Source of the DNA: Candidatus Omnitrophota bacterium
GTDB taxonomy: Bacteria > Omnitrophota > Gorgyraeia > B26-G9
Length of the DNA: 11,006 nt
Direction of reading: 5' to 3'
Assembly: GCA_022013205.1 (NCBI GenBank)
Contig: JAKLQT010000156.1
Span: forward strand, 1 to 11,006
Shown piece by piece: positions 1-8,767 of the stretch (positions are counted from its first letter, which is position 1; each line of letters begins with the position of its first letter). The position numbers were made by a program, and so were the translations under genes. The notes below the pieces were generated by a model that was not told the DNA's origin, ran no database searches, and saw only the letters and a program-made list of their open reading frames with translations.

Positions 1-256
1 GTCCTATCTCCAAAATTCCCTTTTGAATCTTATCAATCTGATTTATACGCAACCCTTTAGGCGGTAAAACAGGCTGGCCTTCTTTTTCTTCAATTCCCAA
101 CAAAATATAACCGCCGCCCAGATTGTGAAAATCATTTGCAAACGCGCACAAAGAATGCGTAACCTCCTCAGGATTCCAGCCCGCCTTAAATTCCAAGCGT
201 TCCCATTCCACAGTCCGCGCGGTTAATAAATCGTTGATATTAATCGGCAGATTCAT
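1..256 (-). CDS. AlbA_2 (Schlafen-type) domain protein, 5' part only
   Basis: This is the N-terminal 85 codons of a minus-strand gene that leaves the window at position 1, with no stop in view. I translated it directly. It begins MNLPININD and has the AlbA_2 pattern: a Glu-Phe-Lys at residues 22-24, AFAND at 38-42, and a glycine-rich strand GGGYILLGIEE at 47-57. In this family (also annotated as RecG-like or COG2865 ATP-binding regulators) the domain is usually the N-terminal nucleic-acid-binding module, often followed by ATPase-like and winged-helix parts; those would lie outside the window. The start ATG is 17 bp inside the pglX 3' end, with a GAGGA Shine-Dalgarno about 6 nt upstream, so it is translated as part of the BREX operon. 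Genes of this kind occur as accessory members of BREX loci. A regulatory or effector role is inference. Confidence 0.82.
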   Translation of the reverse strand, partial: MNLPININDLLTARTVEWERLEFKAGWNPEEVTHSLCAFANDFHNLGGGYILLGIEEKEGQPVLPPKGLRINQIDKIQKGILEIG

Positions 257-3200
257 CTTTTTCCTCTTTTGTTCCGGCAATCTTTTTTACATCCGCCAAA
301 AGCTCACCGAATTTTGCGTAATTAACCTTTACCCCATCATCAAGATCCAGTTTAATTTTCATATCCGTATAATGCCGCAGGCGTTCATCAAATTTAATAA
401 GCTCTTCTTTCTGTTTTAATAAAGATGAGATCTCTTTTTGAATCTTGTTTGCCGCACTGGTAGATGTCGCATTTTCCTTATCTTTCTCCAGATGTTCAAT
501 ATGACGATGAATCTTTGTTTGAAGCGGGAGTACATATTCCGTTCGCATGCGTGAAAGTGTGCCTTCATTGTAACGGTGTAAATAAACAAGCGCCTGAAAC
601 GCATTTTCCTTGCCACTTGTAAATAGCCAGTAAATTGGCCTTTTTTTGTACGTATGGCAATGATTCTTATAAAAGTCATTCACAAAATAGCGGCGAATTG
701 CTTCTCTTGAAGATTCACTACCTTTGCGGCCTATAGCCTCTGCGATAAAGTCAAGGTTCGCATCAAGCCCCTTCTTATTCCACGCTGTCTCAATGAACCT
801 AAAAAAACGACATGCCGCATCATCATCAAACCACTCTTGATCTGCTATAGGTACGATTCCGTCATCATCTGCCGGAAATGTTTTGTATTGAGTAGCATCA
901 AAGCTCTCATTCCCACTGTGGGCATAAATAAGCCCTGGGTTATCTAACGAATACCGTCCCATCATACAACCAACTGCATAGCTTAAAAGCTCCTTCATTG
1001 TGTCCGTTTTAAATCTCGTCTCAAGCTCCTCATCAGAGAGTTCCCCTCTGTACCGATATTTGGGATTAGCAAAAAGAGTAATCTGCTCTCTCGGCACTTC
1101 AGGACTTAATTCATCTTGTAAGCCATAGGCTCCGATAAACAGTTTATTGTTTTCCTCTTCAAGGTGTTTAATTTCTTGCGTCATCTCCCGACACTGTTTC
1201 CGGTAACTTCGATATGATTCATTAACTATATTTTTTTTGTTTTCTACGCTCAAAATAGGTAAGTCGGTAAAATCCCATGATGTTTCAAAAAAATCCCAGT
1301 CAGTTCCAGATGTTTCTATACACTTTAGACATATTTCCTTTATTTTGAACATATCTTTTGTGTCTTTTAATAATGGAATCGGTATTCTCTTTAAATCTCC
1401 TGTTTGTACAGAAATTGTAGGATTTAATAGACATAAGAATATTGGGCTTATTTTACAGTTTAACAATCCCAAGTAAAAATGATACAAGTTGCTATCTCCA
1501 AATAACATCGGACCTTTGTTTGTATCGAATATAGCCCCGTATGAAATGGATTCGCGAAAAGATACAATTGAAGAAGTAAGGCCAGACCATGTAATTCCCG
1601 GATTAAAATACTTCTCATATCCCTGCAAAGATGAGTTATCTCGTGACTTTATCTCCTCTCCGTCATTACGCCAATTTACTACTAATGATTTATTCCCGGC
1701 CCACTTCCTAAAACCTCCACCTTTGTTGTATGGAAACCATGTAGCTGTACTCTTTTCATTTATTGAGAATCTTTTCTTTTCCATACAGCAAATATTTACT
1801 TCATACCATTCTTTAAGAAAATAATCATTGTCCCCGGTTTTTAACCCCAAAGTGGGTTCTGCCACCTGCCCCAACTTTCTATTTTCTTCAAATGACTTTC
1901 TCACTCTCTCGCTCACCCAATACGCAATCGGTGAGTCAGGGATCTTGTTGAAATCATCTTGAACTGTATGGGTAAATGCATTTCCTTTATCTATTATTCC
2001 TTGTCGCTTTTCTTCTTCATCCCCATCTATAAGCCGTAGAAAAGTCGGCTTAAATTCACCAATATGTTCATTAATGAAAGTAAAAGCCGTTACTGTTACC
2101 ACTTCACCAGAAATTGTACTAAAAGCACGGGCACCTAAATGAGCCATTGTTGTTATTGTTTTAATTTGTATCCATAATTCCCTGCACTTCTCGAATGAAG
2201 ACAAAAACATCCAACTTTGCATTGTCACCATTGCGTTAAAACCAATTCTACCTTTTGCCAGTTCAAAACCACGTTCAATAAACATCGCGAAGAGATCTGA
2301 TTTAGTAGTAGGATAGTGTGCGTGGGCGAACTCTTTTAGTATTGCATTCATTCCCTTGCTTCCCATATACGGTGGATTAGCAATAACACAATCGTATCTT
2401 TGAGACAGAAATTCTGCCTGTCTTAATAAATCTGTAACAATCTCTGCATCTTTTTGTTCGAACAAATCTCCTGACCTCTTTTTATCAGCTATTTCTTTGA
2501 TCTGAGGCAACTTATCTCTTACGTCTTCAGGAATCCGAATAAGCGAACCGAAAGTTTTAGCATTGTCAAATAGTTCAATTAACTCTCTTGCTTCTTTGAA
2601 ATGACCTCCCATACCATTTGCACTTTTAAGACAAGTAATGTTTGGTTTAATCTGTTTCTCAAATATCTGTCTGTCATCCTGCCTGGCTTTCATCATAAGC
2701 GCAAACCCTGCAAGCTGAGCGGCACGATCATCAATCTCAAGCCCATAAAGGTTTTTTGTGAGAACAAGTGCCGGGATGTCTTTCGGGCGGAAACCCCGCT
2801 CCAAATAAATTTCTTTTAAGAGATCATATGCCTCTACCAGAATGTGCCCTGAACCACAGGCCGGATCCATAACGGTTAATTCTTCAGGATTTAAAGAGTC
2901 CGGTGTAATCTCTTTAAGTTGCTGTTTTACTTCATCTGTTTGTTCTGCCGGCTCAATGTAATATTCCATTTTATCCTTGAGGCTTGATGAGGGATATGTT
3001 GCCAGCCATTTAGCCCCGAGAGAATTTTGGACAAGATATTTAACAATCCAATTTGGCGTAAAAAGTTGGGTTACAGCGGGAATATCTTCTGTCTTATATG
3101 CTTTCTTCGCTTTCATCAAAGCATCTTTTTTCTCTGAAATGTAGAACTGATAAAGCCATCCAATAATTTCCACTTCCTTCCAGTCTTCTTCTGGTATCTC

Positions 3201-3785
3201 TTTAACCATTTGACGGATAACTGAATCTGTATTGAGCAGATTATCAGGTAAGAGTAATTCTGTTGGATCATCAACCCTTTCAAATAAAAACGGCATTGCG
3301 CTATGGAGCTCATTGCACTGGGCAATAATCAATTTTCTATAAAGTTCAGCATCTTTATTGCCCGCTGTTTTAAGAGCAATGATCTCTTCTTTTTCTAATC
3401 CGTCTAATCGTTCAAGATAATGCGCTTTTTCTAGTATTTCCGGTTCAGATTGGCCTTGCGGATGACTCAAAACGCGATAACCATGAGAAAGGTATCCATT
3501 TAATTCCATAAATCGTATCGCGGCAAACCGATTAAACCAGCTATAGGCTGCTTCTTCCATAACCTGAGAAAAGCCTTTTGATTCAATCCTCTTAACAAGT
3601 TCATCACGTGACTTTTCAGTTGATTTGGGGAAAGGTTTGCCTGAAATAAAAGCATAGTCCCCTTTTATTTGACAAGGTTCAATTTTTTTAGCAGTGATGC
3701 CATATAGCGCCGCGCGTTCGTTAACGATTTTGATAAATTCCTCACGAGCCTGAGGAGCATAAACTTTTAATTTATTTTTATTCAT
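240..3785 (-). CDS. pglX: BREX adenine-specific DNA methyltransferase PglX (BrxX)
   Basis: The product has 1181 residues, the usual length for BREX PglX. It transfers a methyl group from S-adenosylmethionine to N6 of adenine at a non-palindromic site; this marks host DNA, and the protein also takes part in blocking phage replication. Visible motifs: the typical PglX N-terminus (MNKNKLKVYAPQAREEF), a motif X-like TPNWIVKYLVQNSLG at about 243-257, the SAM-binding motif I DPACGSGH at 307-314, motif II around LYGLEIDD at 346-353, and the catalytic motif IV NPPY at 470-473. The region after about residue 640 should hold the target-recognition part, and residues of about 1090-1150 look coiled-coil. 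The start is 9 bp after the brxC stop; an AAAGGA Shine-Dalgarno overlaps that stop. All expected catalytic residues are present and I see no frameshift. The 3' end overlaps the AlbA_2 gene by 17 bp. Confidence 0.96.
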   Translation of the reverse strand: MNKNKLKVYAPQAREEFIKIVNERAALYGITAKKIEPCQIKGDYAFISGKPFPKSTEKSRDELVKRIESKGFSQVMEEAAYSWFNRFAAIRFMELNGYLSHGYRVLSHPQGQSEPEILEKAHYLERLDGLEKEEIIALKTAGNKDAELYRKLIIAQCNELHSAMPFLFERVDDPTELLLPDNLLNTDSVIRQMVKEIPEEDWKEVEIIGWLYQFYISEKKDALMKAKKAYKTEDIPAVTQLFTPNWIVKYLVQNSLGAKWLATYPSSSLKDKMEYYIEPAEQTDEVKQQLKEITPDSLNPEELTVMDPACGSGHILVEAYDLLKEIYLERGFRPKDIPALVLTKNLYGLEIDDRAAQLAGFALMMKARQDDRQIFEKQIKPNITCLKSANGMGGHFKEARELIELFDNAKTFGSLIRIPEDVRDKLPQIKEIADKKRSGDLFEQKDAEIVTDLLRQAEFLSQRYDCVIANPPYMGSKGMNAILKEFAHAHYPTTKSDLFAMFIERGFELAKGRIGFNAMVTMQSWMFLSSFEKCRELWIQIKTITTMAHLGARAFSTISGEVVTVTAFTFINEHIGEFKPTFLRLIDGDEEEKRQGIIDKGNAFTHTVQDDFNKIPDSPIAYWVSERVRKSFEENRKLGQVAEPTLGLKTGDNDYFLKEWYEVNICCMEKKRFSINEKSTATWFPYNKGGGFRKWAGNKSLVVNWRNDGEEIKSRDNSSLQGYEKYFNPGITWSGLTSSIVSFRESISYGAIFDTNKGPMLFGDSNLYHFYLGLLNCKISPIFLCLLNPTISVQTGDLKRIPIPLLKDTKDMFKIKEICLKCIETSGTDWDFFETSWDFTDLPILSVENKKNIVNESYRSYRKQCREMTQEIKHLEEENNKLFIGAYGLQDELSPEVPREQITLFANPKYRYRGELSDEELETRFKTDTMKELLSYAVGCMMGRYSLDNPGLIYAHSGNESFDATQYKTFPADDDGIVPIADQEWFDDDAACRFFRFIETAWNKKGLDANLDFIAEAIGRKGSESSREAIRRYFVNDFYKNHCHTYKKRPIYWLFTSGKENAFQALVYLHRYNEGTLSRMRTEYVLPLQTKIHRHIEHLEKDKENATSTSAANKIQKEISSLLKQKEELIKFDERLRHYTDMKIKLDLDDGVKVNYAKFGELLADVKKIAGTKEEKDESAD

Positions 3786-3794
3786 GCAATTCCT

Positions 3795-6700
3795 TTATTC
3801 TATTTTAAGGCGCTTTCCTTCTTTGATTGAAGTCTTCAACTCCCTGCTAAGATCACCGCAAAATTCATCCACATCATCTTCTGTTTCAAGAAAAGATTTC
3901 TTTGCAATGCTCTTAACATGAAAAGTTTTGATTTCTTTTATTTGGGGCTTTTCTTTCGTTCCAGTAATAGACTGAGCGATACGGTTAAGCTCTTCTTCAA
4001 AAAGATTCTTTGATTCATCTATAAGACGTCTAATATTGGCGGCGCTTGGCTCATTATCCGCCCTCTCGGAAAGCCTTTTAAATTTATCGACCGCATTTTC
4101 AATATCTTCCTTTGCAGCCTTCATGGATTTTGCCTCTTTCTCAAATTGACCCATTACTTCAAAAATGCTTTTTCTGGCAAACTCACGAGCGTCTTTAAGC
4201 AGTTTATTATTAATATCACCAACCGCCTGAATAAGCTTAGCCGCTTCCTGAATACTTTCATATGGAGCGGATGCTTGTAAAATATCTTTCATTCTGATTA
4301 AAGAGCTTTTTGCATTTGTATCTTTTTCCAAGTCAAACCGGTTAAGTTCAAAACGCCCAACAGCGTCACGGAGTTCATCCCACTGCATGCGTTGCTTGGT
4401 GTAGAATGCTTCAATGTCGGCAAAAGAATTAGCAGCATCAGTCAAATCTTCTTTGTTTTCCAGAAATCGAGCTATAAAATCGAAGCTGTCATTTGAATTT
4501 ATTAGAATACTTGCAAGGCGCAGAAGCTCATTTATATCATCTAATCCGGGATATTTTCCTGTCTCAGCGAGAGTTTTATACTGCGACAATTTTATAGAGA
4601 GGTCTTCACACTTATTTTTTAGAAATTCGAATAACTGGACTTCTTTATCCGGCCCCATTTCTCCAAATATCTGTTGTCCGAGTTTGCGAGCTTCTTCGAT
4701 ATTAGAAGAATCGACTACTTTGCGCCGGCGAATAGTGATCTTCTTCCAGTTACTTGTACGAGAAATTACTTCGTATGCCCTGTTCCGCTCAACAATCCCG
4801 CCATTTAATACAAATTGAATTTCACCAAGACAAAACAGCTTTACTAACAAAAGCGCGGTCTCCCATTCATTCCAACCAAAGGGACGCAGTCCATATCGTT
4901 CAATGATTTCATACATGACCATCTGTTTACTTTGCATCGCGCACAGTGAAATATATTCACGCACATCTTTTGCCGCGCAGGGATTATTTTCAGGGACATT
5001 CATATCGAATGTCCGTTGAGCTGTATCGTCATACCTTAAGACAGATTGGACTTCTGCTTGAGGATTAACGCAAGGATGTTCTATATAGCCCATTTTGGGG
5101 AAGGTATTATCAATAAGATAGTCTAAAGCTCGAACACGAACAGGTAAAACATCTTCTGAGCCATCCTTCCATACTTGTCCATTAATATAAAATTCAGCTT
5201 CTGAAAGAAGCGATTTGACAAGCTCGATGAGCCTCGTTTTTCTATCGCGATTCTCAGACTTGCGGTCATTCAAAATTCGTTTTATCTCTTCATTTCCATC
5301 GTTCTTTCTTGCGATATACTTATCCGTTTTTAGAAATACTTTTATTTCTTTTCCGAGCTGTTCATTATCAGAAAGCTTAATAATGATGCAACCATTATCA
5401 TTGGTGCTTTCCCCAATACAACGGGCCTGACCATACAATGAATATTCATCATGAAACGGTGAGATAATCGACCATGTTAAGCCTTTTTCTACACGACCGC
5501 CGAATACCTGTAAATCACACATATGTAAAACATCAAAATCTTTTCCTGTTTTAGCGTAACGGTGCTTCTTTTCATCTCTGTAAATATCTTCAAATATGAT
5601 TTTGTTTAGGGCACGGCTTTCATCGCCAAAACCTAGTTCAACATTTTTTATTTCACGGCTGATATCCTGTTCCTCATTTGTCAAAAAGTAGAAGTTCTCC
5701 CCGCTTCGAGCAATTAAGGTTTCTTTTTCAAGCCTTAATAAAGACTGTTCAATCTTTGTTCGCAGGTCAAAGCGGTCTTCATCAATACTTTCAATGCGAA
5801 GAGTGACAAGATTATCAATATTCCCTTTTACTTCATCAATGTAACGAATCATAAATAGTGTTTGAAGAATGAATATATCGAATTCATGCAGTGACGGGTT
5901 TTGTTTTGCCTGATCAATAGTCCTTTTTACCGCTGTATCAAGAAAACTTTCGATGGAAGGATAAAACCAATGCAAGGGGACGAGAATACCTGTTTCTTTT
6001 GAGGCAGCCTGTTGTGCGGCGAATTGAAAGGCGTCCAGCATTGAGCGCTCTCCACGCGAAAGATGAAGCCCTGTTGCCCCGGCTCTTCGAATAGTTTCAA
6101 ATACCTTTTGCAGAAGTTTGAATTGATAAGGGATAAAAGGATATGTATTAATAAAATCTTGCGCGTCTTTATAGGAAGAAAGTGTCATTCCTGTATCAGT
6201 GGTAAACATCAATTGATTTTTAAGGATGTCTGCCTTGGGCTGATACATCCCTGTTAATTCTTTGTGACAGTTCTCTTTTTTCGCTAGCAGACGCTTTTGT
6301 ATGACTTCATCCGTGTTTGAACTTGATAATGAGAGGCGAGTCTTAAATCGGCCTTGTATCTTTGAGAAATCATTTGTCCGGGCATTGCTGAGTGAACCAA
6401 GAACTTTATCAATATCTTCTTGCGAGGTTACAACTACCCATGCTCTACCTTCGCAGGTAACGCCCAAGTTTTCAACAATTGTTTGAAGATTAAGCATTAG
6501 ATGCCCATCAGAACCGACAAACTGCCCGATTTCATCAACAAAAAAGAATATCCGATGTTTAGAACTTTGTTTATCCAGATATTCTTTAACCCACTTTGAA
6601 AAATTCTCCACGGTCATGGAGAAATCTGTTTCTGCGTGGTCAATCCAGCGTCTTGATGCCTCTTCACTCTGTCCGAGTATCTGAGCAAGTACTCGGATAA

Positions 6701-7340
6701 TCTCATCCTGATTAAACTGCCAGTCAATCCTGCGGTCTATCCAATCCTCACCGGTTAATGCGCTATATTTGTTTTTAAATTCCTCGAACTGTCCTTTATC
6801 GTCGAGATAACGTTCCATATGAGCGATATGAGGATGGTCAGGGCAATATCCCTGAAGATCATTCAGGACTTTTAGGAATACTGCTAAAATAGCGTCCCTT
6901 CCTTTTGATTGGCCTGCTTTTCTATCTATATTAAAAAGGATTGCGTCGGTATCTTTACCCGCGATTCGTTTGACTGTTCCAGAAAGCATTGCATCAGTAA
7001 TCTTTTCTTCGAAGAATTGAATCGCTTTTTTATGAACACCTTCTTTTTCAGCTTCTGTGTTTGAAAATAGATAATGTAACGCTTTTATGAAATGGGATTT
7101 ACCCGAACCAAAGAACCCTGATACCCATACACCGACTTTCCCTGAAGCATCTGATCGTGAGGCATTGTCTACCGTATCGGAATAAACTGAGAAGAATTTG
7201 TCAAGATGGCCGGTTAATTCCTTTGTTAAGACCAGCTCATCTAATTCCTGCCATATTGAGGCAGGGTCCTGTTGTTCAGCTTTAATGACACCGTTAATCG
7301 GACGAAAGATATCTTTGGTAAAAAGTTCTTTAATTTTCAT
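3795..7340 (-). CDS. brxC: BREX P-loop ATPase BrxC
   Basis: BrxC is the large AAA-type ATPase of BREX and is needed for defence and methylation in characterised systems. I start it at 7340, giving 1181 residues, because MKIKELFTKDIFRPINGV is the standard BrxC N-terminus and a GGAGAGG Shine-Dalgarno (7344-7350) lies just upstream. The open frame extends 43 codons further upstream (to 7469), but that extension runs through the end of brxB and looks non-coding. The Walker A motif GFFGSGKS is at residues 75-82, the Walker B motif FFFVDE at 265-270, and a sensor-like strand WVVVTSQEDI at 301-310. The C-terminal third is rich in charged helices, probably coiled coil at about 1060-1150. The start is 13 bp after the brxB stop and the end is 9 bp before pglX. 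The gene is intact and the ATPase residues are present. Confidence 0.95.
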   Translation of the reverse strand: MKIKELFTKDIFRPINGVIKAEQQDPASIWQELDELVLTKELTGHLDKFFSVYSDTVDNASRSDASGKVGVWVSGFFGSGKSHFIKALHYLFSNTEAEKEGVHKKAIQFFEEKITDAMLSGTVKRIAGKDTDAILFNIDRKAGQSKGRDAILAVFLKVLNDLQGYCPDHPHIAHMERYLDDKGQFEEFKNKYSALTGEDWIDRRIDWQFNQDEIIRVLAQILGQSEEASRRWIDHAETDFSMTVENFSKWVKEYLDKQSSKHRIFFFVDEIGQFVGSDGHLMLNLQTIVENLGVTCEGRAWVVVTSQEDIDKVLGSLSNARTNDFSKIQGRFKTRLSLSSSNTDEVIQKRLLAKKENCHKELTGMYQPKADILKNQLMFTTDTGMTLSSYKDAQDFINTYPFIPYQFKLLQKVFETIRRAGATGLHLSRGERSMLDAFQFAAQQAASKETGILVPLHWFYPSIESFLDTAVKRTIDQAKQNPSLHEFDIFILQTLFMIRYIDEVKGNIDNLVTLRIESIDEDRFDLRTKIEQSLLRLEKETLIARSGENFYFLTNEEQDISREIKNVELGFGDESRALNKIIFEDIYRDEKKHRYAKTGKDFDVLHMCDLQVFGGRVEKGLTWSIISPFHDEYSLYGQARCIGESTNDNGCIIIKLSDNEQLGKEIKVFLKTDKYIARKNDGNEEIKRILNDRKSENRDRKTRLIELVKSLLSEAEFYINGQVWKDGSEDVLPVRVRALDYLIDNTFPKMGYIEHPCVNPQAEVQSVLRYDDTAQRTFDMNVPENNPCAAKDVREYISLCAMQSKQMVMYEIIERYGLRPFGWNEWETALLLVKLFCLGEIQFVLNGGIVERNRAYEVISRTSNWKKITIRRRKVVDSSNIEEARKLGQQIFGEMGPDKEVQLFEFLKNKCEDLSIKLSQYKTLAETGKYPGLDDINELLRLASILINSNDSFDFIARFLENKEDLTDAANSFADIEAFYTKQRMQWDELRDAVGRFELNRFDLEKDTNAKSSLIRMKDILQASAPYESIQEAAKLIQAVGDINNKLLKDAREFARKSIFEVMGQFEKEAKSMKAAKEDIENAVDKFKRLSERADNEPSAANIRRLIDESKNLFEEELNRIAQSITGTKEKPQIKEIKTFHVKSIAKKSFLETEDDVDEFCGDLSRELKTSIKEGKRLKIE

Positions 7341-7353
7341 ATACCTCTCCATT

Positions 7354-7932
7354 TCATTCAGGGATGAGCCTAAATGCTCGATAATAATTATCTCCATCCA
7401 ACCTATCGAATAGTCGAAATGATTGCCCGTTATATTTGCCGGGATAAAACATAACAACAGAAACATCACCGGTAATGCTTTGCAGGTTATTTAAAAGTGA
7501 ATGCGCGCGTACCCAAGGCCATATTGTTCCTATCCCGCTAATAAAAATAAGATTGGCATTCTTTAATTCATGCTTTTCGTCAATAACCTTCACAAAACGC
7601 TCAGGCTTAACGGAAGCGGAAATAGCTTTCCATAATGCGGGAGCCCCTTTTTCAGATTCAAGGTCAAAAGCTTTTTCTAATGTGCCGCGTTCACGCATAT
7701 GCTCAATCATTAAATCGAAAAGCTTAATATGAATGAGTTTTATGTTTTGATGATGACTTGCGATACGGTTGATCATGAAATCTATATGTTCTCTCATTTT
7801 TAACTCGAAATTAGGCGGATAATCAAATACATGAAATGGTATTTCATTACCAAGCCCTTTTTTGTTGAGAAACTTCTCTTCTGTGATCTCATGCAAAATG
7901 GTGTTTAATCGTTCTTCAAAGCTTTTTTTCAT
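7354..7932 (-). CDS. brxB: BREX protein BrxB (DUF1788)
   Basis: The 192-residue product matches the length and pattern of the BrxB/DUF1788 family, a small core BREX protein without a known catalytic activity. Recognisable stretches are FHVFDYPPNFELKMREHI near residues 34-51, a helix with LIHIKLFDLMIEHMRERG, and the C-terminal block VVMFYPGKYNGQSFRLF followed by NYYRAFRLIPE, which is typical of the family end. The ATG overlaps the brxA stop in an ATGA arrangement (4 bp), and an AGGTG Shine-Dalgarno lies within the end of brxA, so translation is probably coupled. It is followed 13 bp later by brxC. The protein lacks a signal peptide and membrane segments, so it is cytoplasmic. The assignment rests on family pattern plus gene order. 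Confidence 0.93.
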   Translation of the reverse strand: MKKSFEERLNTILHEITEEKFLNKKGLGNEIPFHVFDYPPNFELKMREHIDFMINRIASHHQNIKLIHIKLFDLMIEHMRERGTLEKAFDLESEKGAPALWKAISASVKPERFVKVIDEKHELKNANLIFISGIGTIWPWVRAHSLLNNLQSITGDVSVVMFYPGKYNGQSFRLFDRLDGDNYYRAFRLIPE

Positions 7933-8528
7933 TTAGACACCTGTATACACTTAAGAATATAGAACTCATTGTTTTTTTTGAGGTAATCCATAATCTCCGG
8001 TACAATTTCAATTCTTTTTAAAGTCCAATTATGCGCCCTCTGGAGATATCCAACCTCAACTAATATTTTATGCACCACACTGCGCATTTTCTTTGCGGTC
8101 GACGGTGGAAAATCTTCCATTGAAGGATCTCTTTGTTTGCACGAAATGATAAACTCATCCCATAAAGCAGGAGTCAATTTGTCTTCCAATTTTCTAAACT
8201 GCTCACGGACAACAATATCAAGATAATCCCCTAATATCCTGCAATGCTTAATCGCCGATGAGAATAATGCCTGCGTTGTTAAAATACCGTCGCCATCTCT
8301 CACCATTTTCCATAAGTCAGAATCCATCATTCCAAGACGAGCTCTAATAAATGACGCTACGCGCCTTGATGAAGAAACGCTGAGTTTTTGCAGAATATTT
8401 TCTTCTTCTATAGCCTTCTTCCATTCTTCCACTGAAACTTGTCTCAACATCAGGTCTGCTATTTTTCTGCTTTCAGGAATCAATAAAGCTCCCGCAGTTA
8501 TATTTGCTTTATAATGCAACTCTTTCAT
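7929..8528 (-). CDS. brxA: BREX protein BrxA (DUF1819)
   Basis: This is the first gene of the operon, with 199 residues, the normal length for BrxA/DUF1819. Characterised BrxA is a small all-helical DNA-binding protein that contributes to BREX defence. The sequence fits: it is helical and basic, opens with MKELHYKANITAGALLIPESRKIADLML, and carries family-like segments such as SSSRRVASFIRARLGMM and ILTTQALFSSAIKHCRIL. The start at 8528 is supported by an AAGAGGA Shine-Dalgarno a few bases upstream and by the conserved N-terminus. There is about 100 nt of untranslated leader from the proposed start of transcription near 8629. The stop overlaps the brxB start by 4 bp. No brxE or brxR-type gene lies directly upstream on this strand; a small unknown gene points the other way. 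Confidence 0.93.
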   Translation of the reverse strand: MKELHYKANITAGALLIPESRKIADLMLRQVSVEEWKKAIEEENILQKLSVSSSRRVASFIRARLGMMDSDLWKMVRDGDGILTTQALFSSAIKHCRILGDYLDIVVREQFRKLEDKLTPALWDEFIISCKQRDPSMEDFPPSTAKKMRSVVHKILVEVGYLQRAHNWTLKRIEIVPEIMDYLKKNNEFYILKCIQVSK

Positions 8529-8605
8529 TTATCCTCTTAACGCACATGAACATTTGATAGTATAAGCCCCATGAGTCATTAGCAAAGCAGTGCATTATCC
8601 TGTTA

Positions 8606-8643
8606 TTTATAATTATTATAGTATAAAGATCAATAATTATAAA
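8606..8643. repeat. Perfect 12-bp inverted repeat overlapping the BREX promoter
   Basis: TTTATAATTATT at 8606-8617 is the exact reverse complement of 8632-8643, with a 14-bp spacer (arm centres 26 bp apart). The right arm contains the promoter -10 box (8636-8641), and the left arm lies just downstream of the predicted transcription start. This is where a repressor dimer or dimer pair would bind. The arms contain only A and T, so a hairpin would be weak and an intrinsic terminator is unlikely. The operator role is inference. Confidence 0.5.
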
Positions 8644-8665
8644 AAACCCTACATTCGCTTTTCAA
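8636..8665 (-). promoter_or_regulatory. Putative sigma-70 promoter of the BREX operon
   Basis: On the minus strand, TTGAAA (8660-8665, 5 of 6 to the -35 consensus) and a perfect TATAAT (8636-8641) are separated by 18 bp. Transcription would start near 8629, about 100 nt before the brxA ATG. A second perfect TATAAT at 8615-8620, with a weaker TTTATA at 8638-8643 and a 17-bp spacer, could be an alternative. The region is generally AT-rich, so chance matches are possible. Confidence 0.6.
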
Positions 8666-8767
8666 TCTGATTACATTTTTTTCTTATTCCTCAACTTCCA
8701 CAATCAAAACATTTATATACTCTAGCTGCTTTATTCTGCTGTCGCTATTGAGTGGCAACAGGAAAAA

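Noticed and set aside
1231..1238. Run of eight T (A on the coding strand) in pglX as a phase-variation tract.
   Set aside because: It is short, lies in an AT-rich segment, encodes a normal Asn-Lys-Lys-Asn stretch, and the frame is intact; there is no evidence for switching.
7341..7469. Longer brxC start giving 43 extra residues (MMFLLLCFIPANITG...).
   Set aside because: It overlaps the brxB 3' end by over 100 bp, has no family resemblance, and the start at 7340 has the conserved N-terminus and a strong Shine-Dalgarno.
8571..8579. ATGAGTCAT palindrome in the brxA leader as an operator.
   Set aside because: It is a single 9-bp palindrome with no second copy and no link to a promoter element.
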